Of a stretch of 64,000 nt of DNA, positions 17,105 through 25,462 are shown piece by piece. Source of the stretch: Peptoniphilaceae bacterium (GTDB taxonomy: Bacteria > Bacillota > Clostridia > Tissierellales > Peptoniphilaceae); NCBI GenBank assembly GCA_028726605.1, contig JAQYPV010000014.1, positions 24,236 to 88,235 of the forward strand, written 5' to 3'. Both the position numbers and the translations under genes were made by a program. The notes beneath the pieces are model-generated. The model was given only the letters and a program-made list of their open reading frames with translations. It had not been told where the DNA came from and did no database searches. Within the stretch, counting starts at the first letter, position 1. Each line of letters starts with the position of its first letter.

Positions 17105-17494
17105 ATGGAAGATTGGAAGAAAGAATGCGTACAAACAGAGAAGGCACCGGCCGCAGTAGGACCCTATTCGCAGGCGATTGCAATTGGCAATTTAATCTTT
17201 ACTTCTGGCCAGTTACCACTGATAGCGGAAACTGGCGAAATGCCGGAAAGCGTAGTGGAACAAACGCGAGCTTCACTGAACAATATCAAAGCGATTTTAG
17301 ATGAGGCCGGATCCGATATGAGTCAAGTTATAAAAACGACGGTATTCATGACGGAACTTGAGTTTTTTAGCGACATGAATGAAGTTTACGCGAGTTTCTT
17401 CGCACACGGTGAGCTTCCTGCACGGTCATGTTTTCAAGTAGCGAGACTGCCAAAAGGAGCAAAGGTGGAGATTGAAGTCGTCGCAAGGAGATAA
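17105..17494 (+). CDS. ridA: RidA-family enamine/imine deaminase
   Basis: RidA proteins hydrolyse reactive 2-aminoacrylate and related imines released by PLP-dependent lyases. The 129-residue protein shows the family start (PAAVGPYSQAI), the FTSGQLPL motif, and the C-terminal PARSCFQVARLPKGAKVEIE with the conserved Arg. A GGGAGG SD precedes the ATG. The next open frame is the 5' stump of a diaminopropionate ammonia-lyase gene, a PLP enzyme making such imines, so RidA has probably outlived its partner here. Confidence 0.94.
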   Translation: MEDWKKECVQTEKAPAAVGPYSQAIAIGNLIFTSGQLPLIAETGEMPESVVEQTRASLNNIKAILDEAGSDMSQVIKTTVFMTELEFFSDMNEVYASFFAHGELPARSCFQVARLPKGAKVEIEVVARR

Positions 17495-17506
17495 GAAGGA
17501 AACGCC

Positions 17507-17694
17507 ATGGATATAAAGCTTTTTACTAAGTTCAACGATGATAAAGCGAGATACGATATCAGCTTTTTGAGTGAATACGTCGCTAAGAAAATACTCCAAT
17601 ATCACAAAAGCTTTCCCATGTACGAGAAAACACCCCTTTGGGAATTGAATTGCCTTTCACAAGAATTGGGGGTTCTGTCGGTGGCAGCACAACT
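17507..17694 (+). pseudogene. 5' stump of a diaminopropionate ammonia-lyase-like gene
   Basis: From ATG 17507 (SD AGAAGGAAA) about 60 codons resemble the start of diaminopropionate ammonia-lyase: a helical region, then HKSFPMYEKTPLWELNCLSQ and ELGV. The usual continuation with the PLP-lysine motif (KDES...KVLGG) is missing. The frame instead runs into a terminator and on toward the regulator. The gene is truncated to about one seventh of normal length, and a short peptide may still be made. Confidence 0.65.
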
Positions 17695-17741
17695 GGGAGT
17701 GAATGGCGTCCGCGGAGGGCGTCATTCATTCCCTTTTTTTT
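17695..17741 (+). terminator. Terminator after the ridA cluster
   Basis: GGGAGTGAATGGCGTC pairs imperfectly with GGCGTCATTCATTCCC and is followed by eight T residues. Confidence 0.8.
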
Positions 17742-17802
17742 CTGCTTTATACTATTATGATTGTCGAGTCGAAGAGAGGGTGATTGGGAAAGGACAGGGT
17801 GC

Positions 17803-18558
17803 GTGAATCAGGTAGAAAATCGCATTTTGATGTTGCAGTACATCAAGTTGACGGACTTTTGGGGAAAGGTGCTGGGCAAGGACTACGAGATCGTCTTGCA
17901 CGACTTGTCGGATCCGGAGCATTCGATCATCGCCATCGCCAACAACGACATCAGTGGCCGTCAGGTGGGCGGCCCGTTGACCAACATCGCGCTGCAGCTG
18001 ATCTCGAACAAATCGTATCTCAATGCCAACTTTCTGATGCACTACGATTCCAAGTCGCCGGATGGCAAGAAGCTGATCTCGCACACCTTTTTCATCAAGA
18101 ACAGTCAGGATGAGCTGATCGGCTTGCTGTGTATCAATCACGACCCGAGCCGCTACATTCAGATGAGGAACCTCATCGCGGAAGTGCTCCAGCCGGACTG
18201 GTTCAATCATTCGAACTTTCAGTACAACACGAACGTGGCCGAAGACTACAAACAGGTGACGCAAAACGCCGCCCCGCAAAGCGGCGGCAAGGTGGAGACG
18301 TTTCACAACACCTCACAGGAATTGACCAAAGAAATCGCCGTCGATGTCTTGCAGAGCATGAACATTCGGCCCGGCGCGACGATGTCGGGGGACGAAAAAT
18401 ACCACTTCATCAAGCGCATGTACGATCAGGGCGTCTTCCTCGTCAAAGGTTCGGTCAAGGACGTCATGGAAGTGATCAACTGTTCCCAGGCCACCGTCTA
18501 CCGCTATCTCAGCGAAATCAAAAGCGAAGAAGAGCAACAGCCCGCATCCGACGAGTGA
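17803..18558 (+). CDS. YheO/DauR-like PAS-HTH transcriptional regulator
   Basis: The 251-residue protein has an N-terminal YheO-type PAS domain (about 5-125; LGKDYEIVLHDLSDPEHSII and GLLCINHD) and a C-terminal helix-turn-helix (about 175-235; INCSQATVYRYLSEI). GTG 17803 is preferred because AAAGGA precedes it; upstream in-frame codons lack an SD. Relatives often sit beside ridA and amino-acid lyase genes, so it probably controlled the ridA/ammonia-lyase pair. The terminator at 17695 separates them, and no promoter stands out between. Confidence 0.82.
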   Translation: MNQVENRILMLQYIKLTDFWGKVLGKDYEIVLHDLSDPEHSIIAIANNDISGRQVGGPLTNIALQLISNKSYLNANFLMHYDSKSPDGKKLISHTFFIKNSQDELIGLLCINHDPSRYIQMRNLIAEVLQPDWFNHSNFQYNTNVAEDYKQVTQNAAPQSGGKVETFHNTSQELTKEIAVDVLQSMNIRPGATMSGDEKYHFIKRMYDQGVFLVKGSVKDVMEVINCSQATVYRYLSEIKSEEEQQPASDE

Positions 18559-18663
18559 CGCGCAGCGTCTGGCAGATTCCGCCCGCTGCGCCGAACCCCC
18601 TTGCGTCGAACAAGGCACGGGCGCGAAACGGGTATGTAAAAGACAAGGTTTGGCGCGAGGTGT

Positions 18664-18981
18664 TCACCGGGTGGCTTTGTCGCCGCGGCAGGAACGTCCG
18701 CGCGTGGCATCGCAACAGCGAAAGACGGCGATGGTGGCCTGAAAGTCGGAGAGGACGTCGCAGGAGAGGGAGTAAATGGTCCATTTTCCGTCGCGCCGCG
18801 CGGTGACGAGGCCGCAGGTCTCGAGCAGTTTCATGTGGTGCGAGAGGGTGGGCTGGCTGATGTTGAGCCCGTCCAGGAGCTCGCAGGCGCAGCGTTCGCC
18901 GTGATCGAGGCAGCGCACGATTTGCAGGCGTTGCTCATTGCTCAGGGCTTTGCAAATGGATAAAATTTCTCGGTCTTGCAT
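18664..18981 (-). CDS. ArsR-family metalloregulatory repressor
   Basis: A 105-residue winged-helix protein with the ArsR core: ALSNEQRLQIVRCL, ERCACELLDGL (two cysteines on the metal-sensing helix, as in ELCVCDL-type sites), the recognition helix SQPTLSHHMKLL, and the wing with DGKWTIYSL. A Cys pair (RCCD) near the C-terminus may add ligands. The ATG at 18981 is preceded by AGGTGG; an alternative start at 18993 adds four residues. It lies convergent to the YheO-like gene and divergent from a tiny open frame, so its original target gene may be lost. Confidence 0.85.
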   Translation of the reverse strand: MQDREILSICKALSNEQRLQIVRCLDHGERCACELLDGLNISQPTLSHHMKLLETCGLVTARRDGKWTIYSLSCDVLSDFQATIAVFRCCDATRGRSCRGDKATR

Positions 18982-19005
18982 GGTCCACCTCATCGCAGTA
19001 TACAG

Positions 19006-19022
19006 TCATAGCAGAACTATGA
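19006..19022. promoter_or_regulatory. Inverted repeat, likely ArsR operator
   Basis: TCATAG, 5-bp gap, CTATGA is a perfect inverted repeat 25 bp upstream of the arsR start, a typical place for an autoregulatory ArsR site. Confidence 0.5.
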
Positions 19023-19063
19023 GGACGTAACGAATTGATGGAAATAGATTAACAGGAGGGACG

Positions 19064-19156
19064 ATGAAGCGCAAGATAAAACGACGTGGCGCACCCAGGA
19101 TACGGGAGCAAGCCTCCCCTCCGTATCCCAAAGGCGACCTCTTTCACCGTGCATGA
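19064..19156 (+). CDS. 30-codon open frame with strong SD, possibly a gene stump
   Basis: ATG 19064 follows CAGGAGGGACG and encodes 30 residues, mostly basic at the start, with no recognisable family. It is divergent from arsR, where the regulated metal-transport gene would be expected, so it may be the stump of that gene or a leader peptide. A hairpin (GGATACGG ... CCGTATCC, 19098-19128) lies within it. Low confidence that the peptide matters. Confidence 0.3.
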   Translation: MKRKIKRRGAPRIREQASPPYPKGDLFHRA

Positions 19157-19190
19157 AAACGTTTCATTGTTTTACGCGATGTGTTATACT
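19154..19190 (+). promoter_or_regulatory. malE promoter with LacI/CcpA-like operator
   Basis: An extended -10 (TGTTATACT, core at 19185-19190) is preceded by TGAAAACGTTTCA at 19154-19166. This near-perfect palindrome overlaps the -35 region. TGAAA/TTTCA arms around CG are typical of LacI-family sites (MalR, CcpA cre), though the spacing is one base shorter than the B. subtilis cre. Repression of the sugar operon is the natural reading. Confidence 0.55.
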
Positions 19191-19246
19191 GGTGAAGTCA
19201 AAGCATGTGTGTGAATTCAAAGGAATTCAAAGGAAAGGAAGGTTTT

Positions 19247-20653
19247 ATGAATACGGTTAAAAAGGCCATGAGCGCCTTCATGATGCTGCTCCTGGTGGTG
19301 GTGTTGGCGGCGTGCGGCGGCCAAAAACCGGCTGAGTCCGAGGCGCCGGCCTCTGATGCGGCGGGCGGCGAAGCGACGGAAGCCGCGTCCGGCGAGGATG
19401 CGGGCGGCGAGACGGCCGGTATTCCGATGACGGGCCTCTCGGGAGAGATCACGGTGCAGGCGGAAGAGGCGTGGAAGCCGTACTATGAGGCGGCCATTCA
19501 GCGCGTGACCGAAGCCAATCCGGATGCCAAGATCACGATCATTGAAAAGGCAGCCATCGACAACCTCGACGTCATCGACCAGACGGGCCCGGACAACGCG
19601 GACGTCCCCGATGTCTTCGCCATTCCGGCGGACCGCATCTACGGCATGGTCGAGTCTGAGGACCTGGCCGCGCTCAACAGTGAAGCCATCATGACGACGG
19701 TCGGCGGTTGGGAGAACTTTGACAAGTTCAACGAAGGCCTGGGCGGCAACTTCAAGATCGGCGAAGAGTACTTCGGCTTCCCGATGAACATCGAGTCCCT
19801 CATCACCTTCAAGAACAAGGCGAATGCGGAGACGTCGGGCGTCGATCTCACGAAGCCGCTGGAAGTGACGGGCGAGAATTACAACAAAGTCCTCATTCCG
19901 GCGTTTGACGCGTGGTACGGCGTGGCGCTCCTGAATGCGGGCGGCGTCGAGCTCTTGCAGAAGAACGACGATGGGACGTTTACGAGCGATATGACGACGG
20001 CTTGGGCGGACCTAGCGCCGGAAAAGCAGGACATCTTCAAGGCGCTGTTCGACTACTGGAAAGCCAACTTTGACAACAACACGTCGCTGTTCGACCCGGA
20101 TGCCGGTTACGGCTACACGGATGCCGAGATCGCCTCGGGCAAGAACGGCATCTCGCGCCTGGGTGGCGCCTGGGATTACGAGAACATCGCGAAGGCGACC
20201 GGGGAAGAGAATCTGGAGATCGGCTCGCTGAACGACCTCACGATTGCGGGCAAACCGCTGGTTCACTGGAAGGGCGGCTGGGCCTATGCCATCAACGTCC
20301 GCGATGAAGCGGATGAGGGCAAAATGGCCTTGGCGCAGGCGCTGATCGCAGAACTCGCCAATCCCAAGTTTGCGCAGGACTTCTTCCAGGCGACGGGCAA
20401 GATCATGGAGAACGTGCCGGCGGCGGACTACGAGGCGATGGGCCTGAATGACGCCGAAAAGGCGACGGTGCTGGCGACGATCGAGTCGTATGAGAACGCC
20501 GTGGCGCGTCCGCTCTTCACGGAATACGGCAAGGTCTGGGATACGTGGAAGAACGCCGTGCTCTCTTGGAACTCGGTGAAACCGGCAGACGCTGAAGCGG
20601 CATACAACGAATTGAATTCGGCCTTCACGCAGATGATGGGTGAATTGAAGTAG
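19247..20653 (+). CDS. malE: Maltose/oligosaccharide ABC transporter binding lipoprotein
   Basis: A 468-residue extracellular solute-binding lipoprotein. The signal peptide ends in a lipobox (VVVLAACGG; C23) and is followed by a Ser/Ala/Gly/Glu-rich linker to about residue 70, then a family 1 binding fold. The blocks DVPDVFAIPADRIYGMVE and the WKGGWAYAIN region are reminiscent of MalE. It delivers sugar to MalFGK. ATG 19247 with an AAGGAAGG SD starts exactly at the signal peptide. A hairpin terminator directly after the gene would let it be made in excess over the permeases. Confidence 0.9.
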   Translation: MNTVKKAMSAFMMLLLVVVLAACGGQKPAESEAPASDAAGGEATEAASGEDAGGETAGIPMTGLSGEITVQAEEAWKPYYEAAIQRVTEANPDAKITIIEKAAIDNLDVIDQTGPDNADVPDVFAIPADRIYGMVESEDLAALNSEAIMTTVGGWENFDKFNEGLGGNFKIGEEYFGFPMNIESLITFKNKANAETSGVDLTKPLEVTGENYNKVLIPAFDAWYGVALLNAGGVELLQKNDDGTFTSDMTTAWADLAPEKQDIFKALFDYWKANFDNNTSLFDPDAGYGYTDAEIASGKNGISRLGGAWDYENIAKATGEENLEIGSLNDLTIAGKPLVHWKGGWAYAINVRDEADEGKMALAQALIAELANPKFAQDFFQATGKIMENVPAADYEAMGLNDAEKATVLATIESYENAVARPLFTEYGKVWDTWKNAVLSWNSVKPADAEAAYNELNSAFTQMMGELK

Positions 20654-20677
20654 GAATCAGCCGAGATGGGATGAGAG

Positions 20678-20703
20678 AGGAGGCTTTGGCCTCCTTTCTT
20701 TTT
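20678..20703 (+). terminator. Partial terminator between malE and the permease genes
   Basis: AGGAGGC, loop TTTG, GCCTCCT is followed by TTCTTTTT. Placement after a binding-protein gene suits partial readthrough into the rest of the operon. Confidence 0.7.
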
Positions 20704-20728
20704 CCCTGTCGATGGCGAAGGAGCGGGC

Positions 20729-21160
20729 ATGTTTCAACAACGAAGGATTTCGCGCCAGAAAGCCACGTTGGCGCTTTTGCTGACGGCGGGCTTCGTTTTC
20801 GTGCTCTGCCTGGAGACGATGATGCTGGCGAAGGACCGGCAGCTCTTCGGCGCATGGCAGGCCATGGCTGGAGAAGGCGCACAGCTCGTGGACTACATCG
20901 GGGCGCTCTTGGTGCGCCTCCTGATCACTCTGGCCTTTCCGGTGACCTATGCCATCTACGTCTTCGTCGCGCAGCGTCGTGGCACGATGCCGTGGTTCGC
21001 CAAGGTGGCGTGGGGGCTCTTTTTGGCCTATACGGCGCTCATGAAGGTGCTGGAAGGGCAGACGGGAAACGCGTTCTGGTATGTGAGCGTGGCGCTCGCC
21101 ATCGGCATTTTGCTCGTGCATTTACAAATCGACCGGTTGGAGGAAAGGAGACGGCCATGA
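20729..21160 (+). CDS. Small polytopic membrane protein in the mal operon
   Basis: 143 residues with about four predicted membrane segments (for example LALLLTAGFVFVLCL, LLITLAFPVTYAIYVFVA, VAWGLFLAYTALM, FWYVSVALAIGILLV) and a basic C-terminus. I do not recognise the family. It lies between malE and malF and overlaps malF by ATGA, so it is co-translated with the transporter and may assist it. Confidence 0.75.
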   Translation: MFQQRRISRQKATLALLLTAGFVFVLCLETMMLAKDRQLFGAWQAMAGEGAQLVDYIGALLVRLLITLAFPVTYAIYVFVAQRRGTMPWFAKVAWGLFLAYTALMKVLEGQTGNAFWYVSVALAIGILLVHLQIDRLEERRRP

Positions 21161-23193
21161 ATCTGCCGGAAGTCCTCGTCGACCGCGTGGGGCGTTCGTA
21201 TCCGCGAAAGAATCTCTATCTCAAGGAGAGGGCCGACGCCGAGGCGGCGGGGGAGACGAAACGGGAGCAGGAACTCCAAGCTAAAAAAGAAAGCCACCCG
21301 TATCGCGTGAAACTCAAGCTCTTTCACGCGGCAGAGCGGGCTTTTCTCGATGAACTGAAGAAGCGGGAGCCGGTGTCGTCCGGGGATCCCGTCCTTTCGC
21401 AGTACAATCGCCGTCTCTACGAGGCGCAACAGAAGGTGGTGTTTTATGCGCCTTATGTGGACTTGACGTACGATGCGGAGCTCGCATATCGGACGGCGCA
21501 GAAGGAAGCTGAACTGTTGCCGGAGATGATCGCGGAGTATCGGGAGGCGCAGGACGACCTCCGCTACGCGCAAAAAGAGGGCGAACAGATTTCTGATGCG
21601 GATGAGGCGGCCTACCGGGCGGAAGTGGAACCCCAGAAGGCGGCGCTCAAGGCGGCCTACGAGGCGCGCGAGGCGGAGATCCAGGCGTCATATGACGAGG
21701 GTCTGATTTCGCGCAAGGCGCGGGACAACAGTCGAAAGGTCAACAAGACGCAGTACCGGCAGGGATTGGAATCGCTGGATTACCGCGCGCCGAAGCGGTA
21801 CAACAAGGAGCTTTTGCGCAACATTCGCCACCGCATTAAGCAGGTGCGGGGGACGAAGGAGAACTTGCTCGAAGAGGAACTTTCGGGCATTCGTCGCAGT
21901 GTGCCGGTGGAAGTGGAGCACGTGAGTCCGCTCGCGCCGGTGTTGTCGTTTTTCTTTCCGGGGACGGGGCAGCTCATCAACGGCCAGAAAAAGAAGGGCC
22001 TGTTGATGCTCTTGCTGTGCCTGTTTATCTACGGCGTCGCCATTCCGTATGCGCTGGGCTTTGGCAACTACCAGGGCAACGGCATCGCGGGGCTCATCAG
22101 TTTGGGTCAGCACGGACGGCGCGTGGATCGTTCCATCATCTTCCTCATTGAGGGCATCATCGCGGTTCTGCTCTTGGTGATCAGCGCGGTCGTCATGATC
22201 CTCTCGGCGAAGGATGCGGCGTTCGTGCGCCGTGAGACGCTCAGGGGCATTCGGCCCAACAACTGGTTTGAGACGAAGCGCACCATCAGCGAGAACGGCT
22301 TTCCGTACTTCGTCAACATTCCGGCGATTCTGCTCATCTTGTTCATCACGCTGGTGCCGGTGTTTACGGCCATCTTGCTCTCGTTTACGGGCATGAACCC
22401 GGACCACCAGTCCAAGTTCGGCTGGGTGGGGTTGGACAACTACATGACGCTCTTTGCGGCGCGTGGGCTTGAGGGTTCGCTGTTCTGGCGCATTTTGGTC
22501 TGGACCATTCTCTGGACGCTGGCGGCGACGACGCTGGCCATTGCGGTGGGGATGGGGCTGGCCATTCTGGTCAACAACCGTCACATTCGCGGGAAGCGCT
22601 TTTTCCGCACGGTGTACATTCTGCCGTGGGCGGTGCCGGCGTTCATCACGATCATGTTCTTCTCCATCATGCTCAGCAACAACGGCTATCTGACGGAGGT
22701 CATTTCGTCGTTGGCGGGCAGGACGGTGAACGTCAAGAACTCCATTCCGCTGACGCGTCTGGCGCTCATCGTGATCCAAGTCTGGTGTGGGAATGCGTAC
22801 GTGTTTTTGCTCTCGACGGGGGTGTTGCAGTCCATTCCGGAGGATCTCTACGAAGCGGCCGACATCGACGGGGCGAGCAGCTTTCAGCGGCTGGTGCACA
22901 TCACGCTGCCGATGATGTTGTTCCAGACGGCGCCCATCTTGGTGGGACAGTATACGTTCAACTTCAATAACTATACGATCATCGACCTGTTTAACGGTGG
23001 CGGACCGTTCAACCCTAGTGTCTACGGGCGTTTGGCTGGCGGTTCGGATCTCTTGATTTCGTATATTTTCAAGCTCACGATGGATAACCAGTATCAGGCG
23101 TTGGGGGCGGCCATCTCCATCCTCATCTCCATCGTGCTGATCGTGATTGCGTTTGTGGGCTACCGGCAGACGGCGGCGTTTAAGGAGGCGTGA
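21157..23193 (+). CDS. malF: MalF-type sugar permease with long N-terminal extension
   Basis: This ABC permease is 678 residues, larger than usual. Residues 1-265 are highly charged and predicted helical/coiled coil, with no membrane segment. A hydrophobic hairpin follows (about 270-350; PVLSFFFPGTGQLINGQKKK then MLLLCLFIYGVAIPYALG), then the MalF-like core from about 385 with the EAA loop (EAADIDGASSFQRLVHITLP near 565) that docks on MalK. Start 21157 overlaps the previous stop (ATGA). The cytoplasmic extension is the odd feature; its role is unknown. Confidence 0.9.
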   Translation: MNLPEVLVDRVGRSYPRKNLYLKERADAEAAGETKREQELQAKKESHPYRVKLKLFHAAERAFLDELKKREPVSSGDPVLSQYNRRLYEAQQKVVFYAPYVDLTYDAELAYRTAQKEAELLPEMIAEYREAQDDLRYAQKEGEQISDADEAAYRAEVEPQKAALKAAYEAREAEIQASYDEGLISRKARDNSRKVNKTQYRQGLESLDYRAPKRYNKELLRNIRHRIKQVRGTKENLLEEELSGIRRSVPVEVEHVSPLAPVLSFFFPGTGQLINGQKKKGLLMLLLCLFIYGVAIPYALGFGNYQGNGIAGLISLGQHGRRVDRSIIFLIEGIIAVLLLVISAVVMILSAKDAAFVRRETLRGIRPNNWFETKRTISENGFPYFVNIPAILLILFITLVPVFTAILLSFTGMNPDHQSKFGWVGLDNYMTLFAARGLEGSLFWRILVWTILWTLAATTLAIAVGMGLAILVNNRHIRGKRFFRTVYILPWAVPAFITIMFFSIMLSNNGYLTEVISSLAGRTVNVKNSIPLTRLALIVIQVWCGNAYVFLLSTGVLQSIPEDLYEAADIDGASSFQRLVHITLPMMLFQTAPILVGQYTFNFNNYTIIDLFNGGGPFNPSVYGRLAGGSDLLISYIFKLTMDNQYQALGAAISILISIVLIVIAFVGYRQTAAFKEA

Positions 23194-23194
23194 C

Positions 23195-24088
23195 ATGGCG
23201 CGAAAAAAGAAATCGTCAACTCTCTATTTGAGTGACGCGCAGCCGCTCGGCGTCGGTGGCAAGATCGCGTTGGCGGTGAGCTACGCGTTGCTCGTGCTGT
23301 GGGCGTTCATCGTCATCTGGCCGGTGGTGCAGATCGCGTTGGCGGCGTTTAACGGCGCGCAGGGGAAGTACCTGATCTTGAACGGGGACTTCGTGTTCTC
23401 CACGGAGAACTTCCGCGTGCTCTTTGAAGAGACGGACTTTTTGAAGTGGATGCGCAACACGATCTTCATCGGCTTGGCGTCGGCGGTCATTCAGACGGCG
23501 GTGGTGGCGCTCACGGGTTTTGCGTACTCGCGCTATCGCTTCAAGTTCAAGCGCGGGTCGCTACTCGCCATCTTGCTGATCCAGGTGATTCCGACGTTTG
23601 CGGGGCTCACGGCGTATTTTACGTTGCACCAGATTGTCTCGGGCGTGTTCCCTCTCTTCACGCGTCAGATGCTCCTCATCTTGATCTATTCGGCGGGTGG
23701 CATCGCGAACAACACGCTGATTTTGAAGGGCTACATCGACTCCATCTCGCCGGAGCTGGATGAGGCAGCCAAGATCGACGGCTGCTCGAATTTCCAGGTG
23801 TTTCGCATGATCATCGCGCCCATTGTCCGGCCGATGCTCGCCATCATCGCGTTGTGGGCGTTCATCGCGCCGTTTACGGATTACATGTTGCCGAAGGTGT
23901 TGTTGAATTCGACGAGCGATTACACGCTGGCGACGGGGTTGCAGACGCTCATTACGGACGTGCGCAATATGAATCAGCCGGCGTTTGCGGCGGGCGGGCT
24001 GCTCACGGCGCTGCCCATTGTGGTGCTGTTCTCGGCCCTGCAAAAACAGTTGATTTCGGGCCTGTCGGCCGGTTCGGTGAAAGGATGA
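23195..24088 (+). CDS. malG: MalG-type sugar permease
   Basis: 297 residues with six predicted membrane segments and the EAA loop (DEAAKIDGCSNFQVFRMIIAP) typical of MalG partners. It ends with the family-like QKQLISGLSAGSVKG. It begins 1 bp after the malF stop (TGACATGG) with an AAGGAGG SD inside malF, so the two permeases are tightly coupled. It forms the membrane channel with MalF and is driven by the ATPase encoded next. Confidence 0.95.
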   Translation: MARKKKSSTLYLSDAQPLGVGGKIALAVSYALLVLWAFIVIWPVVQIALAAFNGAQGKYLILNGDFVFSTENFRVLFEETDFLKWMRNTIFIGLASAVIQTAVVALTGFAYSRYRFKFKRGSLLAILLIQVIPTFAGLTAYFTLHQIVSGVFPLFTRQMLLILIYSAGGIANNTLILKGYIDSISPELDEAAKIDGCSNFQVFRMIIAPIVRPMLAIIALWAFIAPFTDYMLPKVLLNSTSDYTLATGLQTLITDVRNMNQPAFAAGGLLTALPIVVLFSALQKQLISGLSAGSVKG

Positions 24089-24092
24089 GGGG

Positions 24093-25178
24093 ATGGAAGT
24101 CAAACTCAGAAATATCGGGAAAAAGTACGAGGGGCGCGAGGAGTTCACGTTGCGTCACATCGATCTGGACATTGCGGATCGCGATTTCTGCGTCATCCTC
24201 GGGCCGTCGGGCTGTGGGAAGTCGACGCTCTTACGGATGATTGCGGGACTCAACTCCATCACGGAGGGGGAGCTGGTCTTTGGGGACAGGGTCGTGAACC
24301 ACGTGCCGCCGAAGGATCGCGACATCGCCATGGTGTTCCAGAGTTATGCGCTGTATCCGCACATGACGGTCTACGACAACATGGCGTTCAGTCTCCGGAT
24401 GCGAAAGGAGCAGAATTCGGTCATCGACACGCGGGTGAAGAATGCGGCGAAGCTCTTGCAGATCGATCAGTATTTGTACAGTCGCCCGTCGGATATTTCG
24501 GGCGGACAGCGTCAACGTGTGGCGCTGGGGCGCGCCATCGTGCGCAAGCCGCAGATCTTCTTGATGGATGAGCCGCTCTCGAACCTCGATGCCAAGTTGC
24601 GCGAGCAGATGCGCGTGGAACTGGTGCGCATCCACCAGCAGATGCAGACCACGACGATCTACGTGACGCACGACCAGACGGAGGCCATGACGATGGCCAC
24701 GAAGATCGTGCTCTTGAACAATGGCGTGATCCAGCAGGCGGGGACGCCGAACGAGTTTTACAACGCGCCGCAGAACACGTTTGTGGCGCAGTTCATCGGT
24801 TCGCCGACCATGAATTTGCTGGACGGAACGCTTGTAAATGGGGTGTTCCGGATGGAGAACGACGAGGTGCGGATTGTGCCGACACCGGAGGATCTGGAGC
24901 GTCTGCGTCCTTACGAGGGAAAGCGGCTCATCGCGGGCATTCGCTCGGAGCGCTTCCTGTCGAGGGAGGACGAGATGCAGAATCCTTTCGATGCGACGGT
25001 GGACGTGGTGGAGAATCTGGGGAAGGAGCAGTCGCTCTTCGTCAAGCTCCCCAGCGGCAAGGACCTCGTACTCACGATGCCGGGGTATCTGGACTTCTCC
25101 CAGGGGCAGAAAGACACGTTCGGCTTTGCCAGCAACGCGATGCACTACTTCGACGGAGAGACAGAGGAGCGCATCTAG
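24093..25178 (+). CDS. malK: Sugar ABC transporter ATPase (MalK/MsmX type)
   Basis: A 361-residue ATPase with Walker A GPSGCGKST (about 37-45), Q-loop VFQSYALYPHM, signature SGGQRQRVALGRA, Walker B IFLMDEPLSNLDA and H-loop VTHDQTEA. A C-terminal TOBE-type regulatory domain (about 240-361) follows. It powers the MalEFG system. The ATG lies 4 bp after the malG stop. Residues ENLGKEQSLFVKLPSG in the TOBE region are MalK-like. Confidence 0.96.
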   Translation: MEVKLRNIGKKYEGREEFTLRHIDLDIADRDFCVILGPSGCGKSTLLRMIAGLNSITEGELVFGDRVVNHVPPKDRDIAMVFQSYALYPHMTVYDNMAFSLRMRKEQNSVIDTRVKNAAKLLQIDQYLYSRPSDISGGQRQRVALGRAIVRKPQIFLMDEPLSNLDAKLREQMRVELVRIHQQMQTTTIYVTHDQTEAMTMATKIVLLNNGVIQQAGTPNEFYNAPQNTFVAQFIGSPTMNLLDGTLVNGVFRMENDEVRIVPTPEDLERLRPYEGKRLIAGIRSERFLSREDEMQNPFDATVDVVENLGKEQSLFVKLPSGKDLVLTMPGYLDFSQGQKDTFGFASNAMHYFDGETEERI

Positions 25179-25299
25179 GAAAATGATGGGGCGGCTGGCG
25201 TGACGAAAGGCCTACCCTCGGGTCGGAAGGGCCGGTCGACGCTGCATCGCAAGGATATGCGTACCATGGCACGGCCTGCCCCAAAATGCTCAAAAGAAT

Positions 25300-25328
25300 T
25301 TGACACATGCGTCACTTTTTGTTATTAT
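25300..25328 (+). promoter_or_regulatory. Consensus promoter of tRNA-Val
   Basis: TTGACA, exactly 17 bp, TATTAT; the tRNA begins 11 bp after the -10 box. The best sigma-A-type promoter in the window. Confidence 0.85.
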
Positions 25329-25339
25329 CTTTTGAGCAC

Positions 25340-25413
25340 GGACCATTAGCTCAGTAGGTTAGAGCGCCACGTTGACATCGTGGAGGTCGCTGGTTCGACT
25401 CCAGTGTGGTCCA
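25340..25413 (+). tRNA. tRNA-Val (anticodon GAC)
   Basis: Cloverleaf: acceptor GGACCAT/GTGGTCC (one G-T pair) with discriminator A, D-arm GCTC/GAGC, anticodon stem CCACG/CGTGG with loop TTGACAT (GAC at 25374-25376), and T-arm GCTGG-TTCGACT-CCAGT. No encoded CCA. It has its own consensus promoter and a strong terminator, and marks the left edge of a decayed integrated element. Confidence 0.96.
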
Positions 25414-25420
25414 GACACAC

Positions 25421-25462
25421 AAATGCCCGCCTTGTTGAAATCTCAACAAAACGGGCATTTTT
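25421..25462 (+). terminator. Terminator of tRNA-Val
   Basis: AAATGCCCG...TTGTTGA, loop AATC, TCAACAA...CGGGCATTTTT: a long, nearly perfect stem ending in five T residues. The truncated integrase frame on the other strand ends inside this hairpin. Confidence 0.9.
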
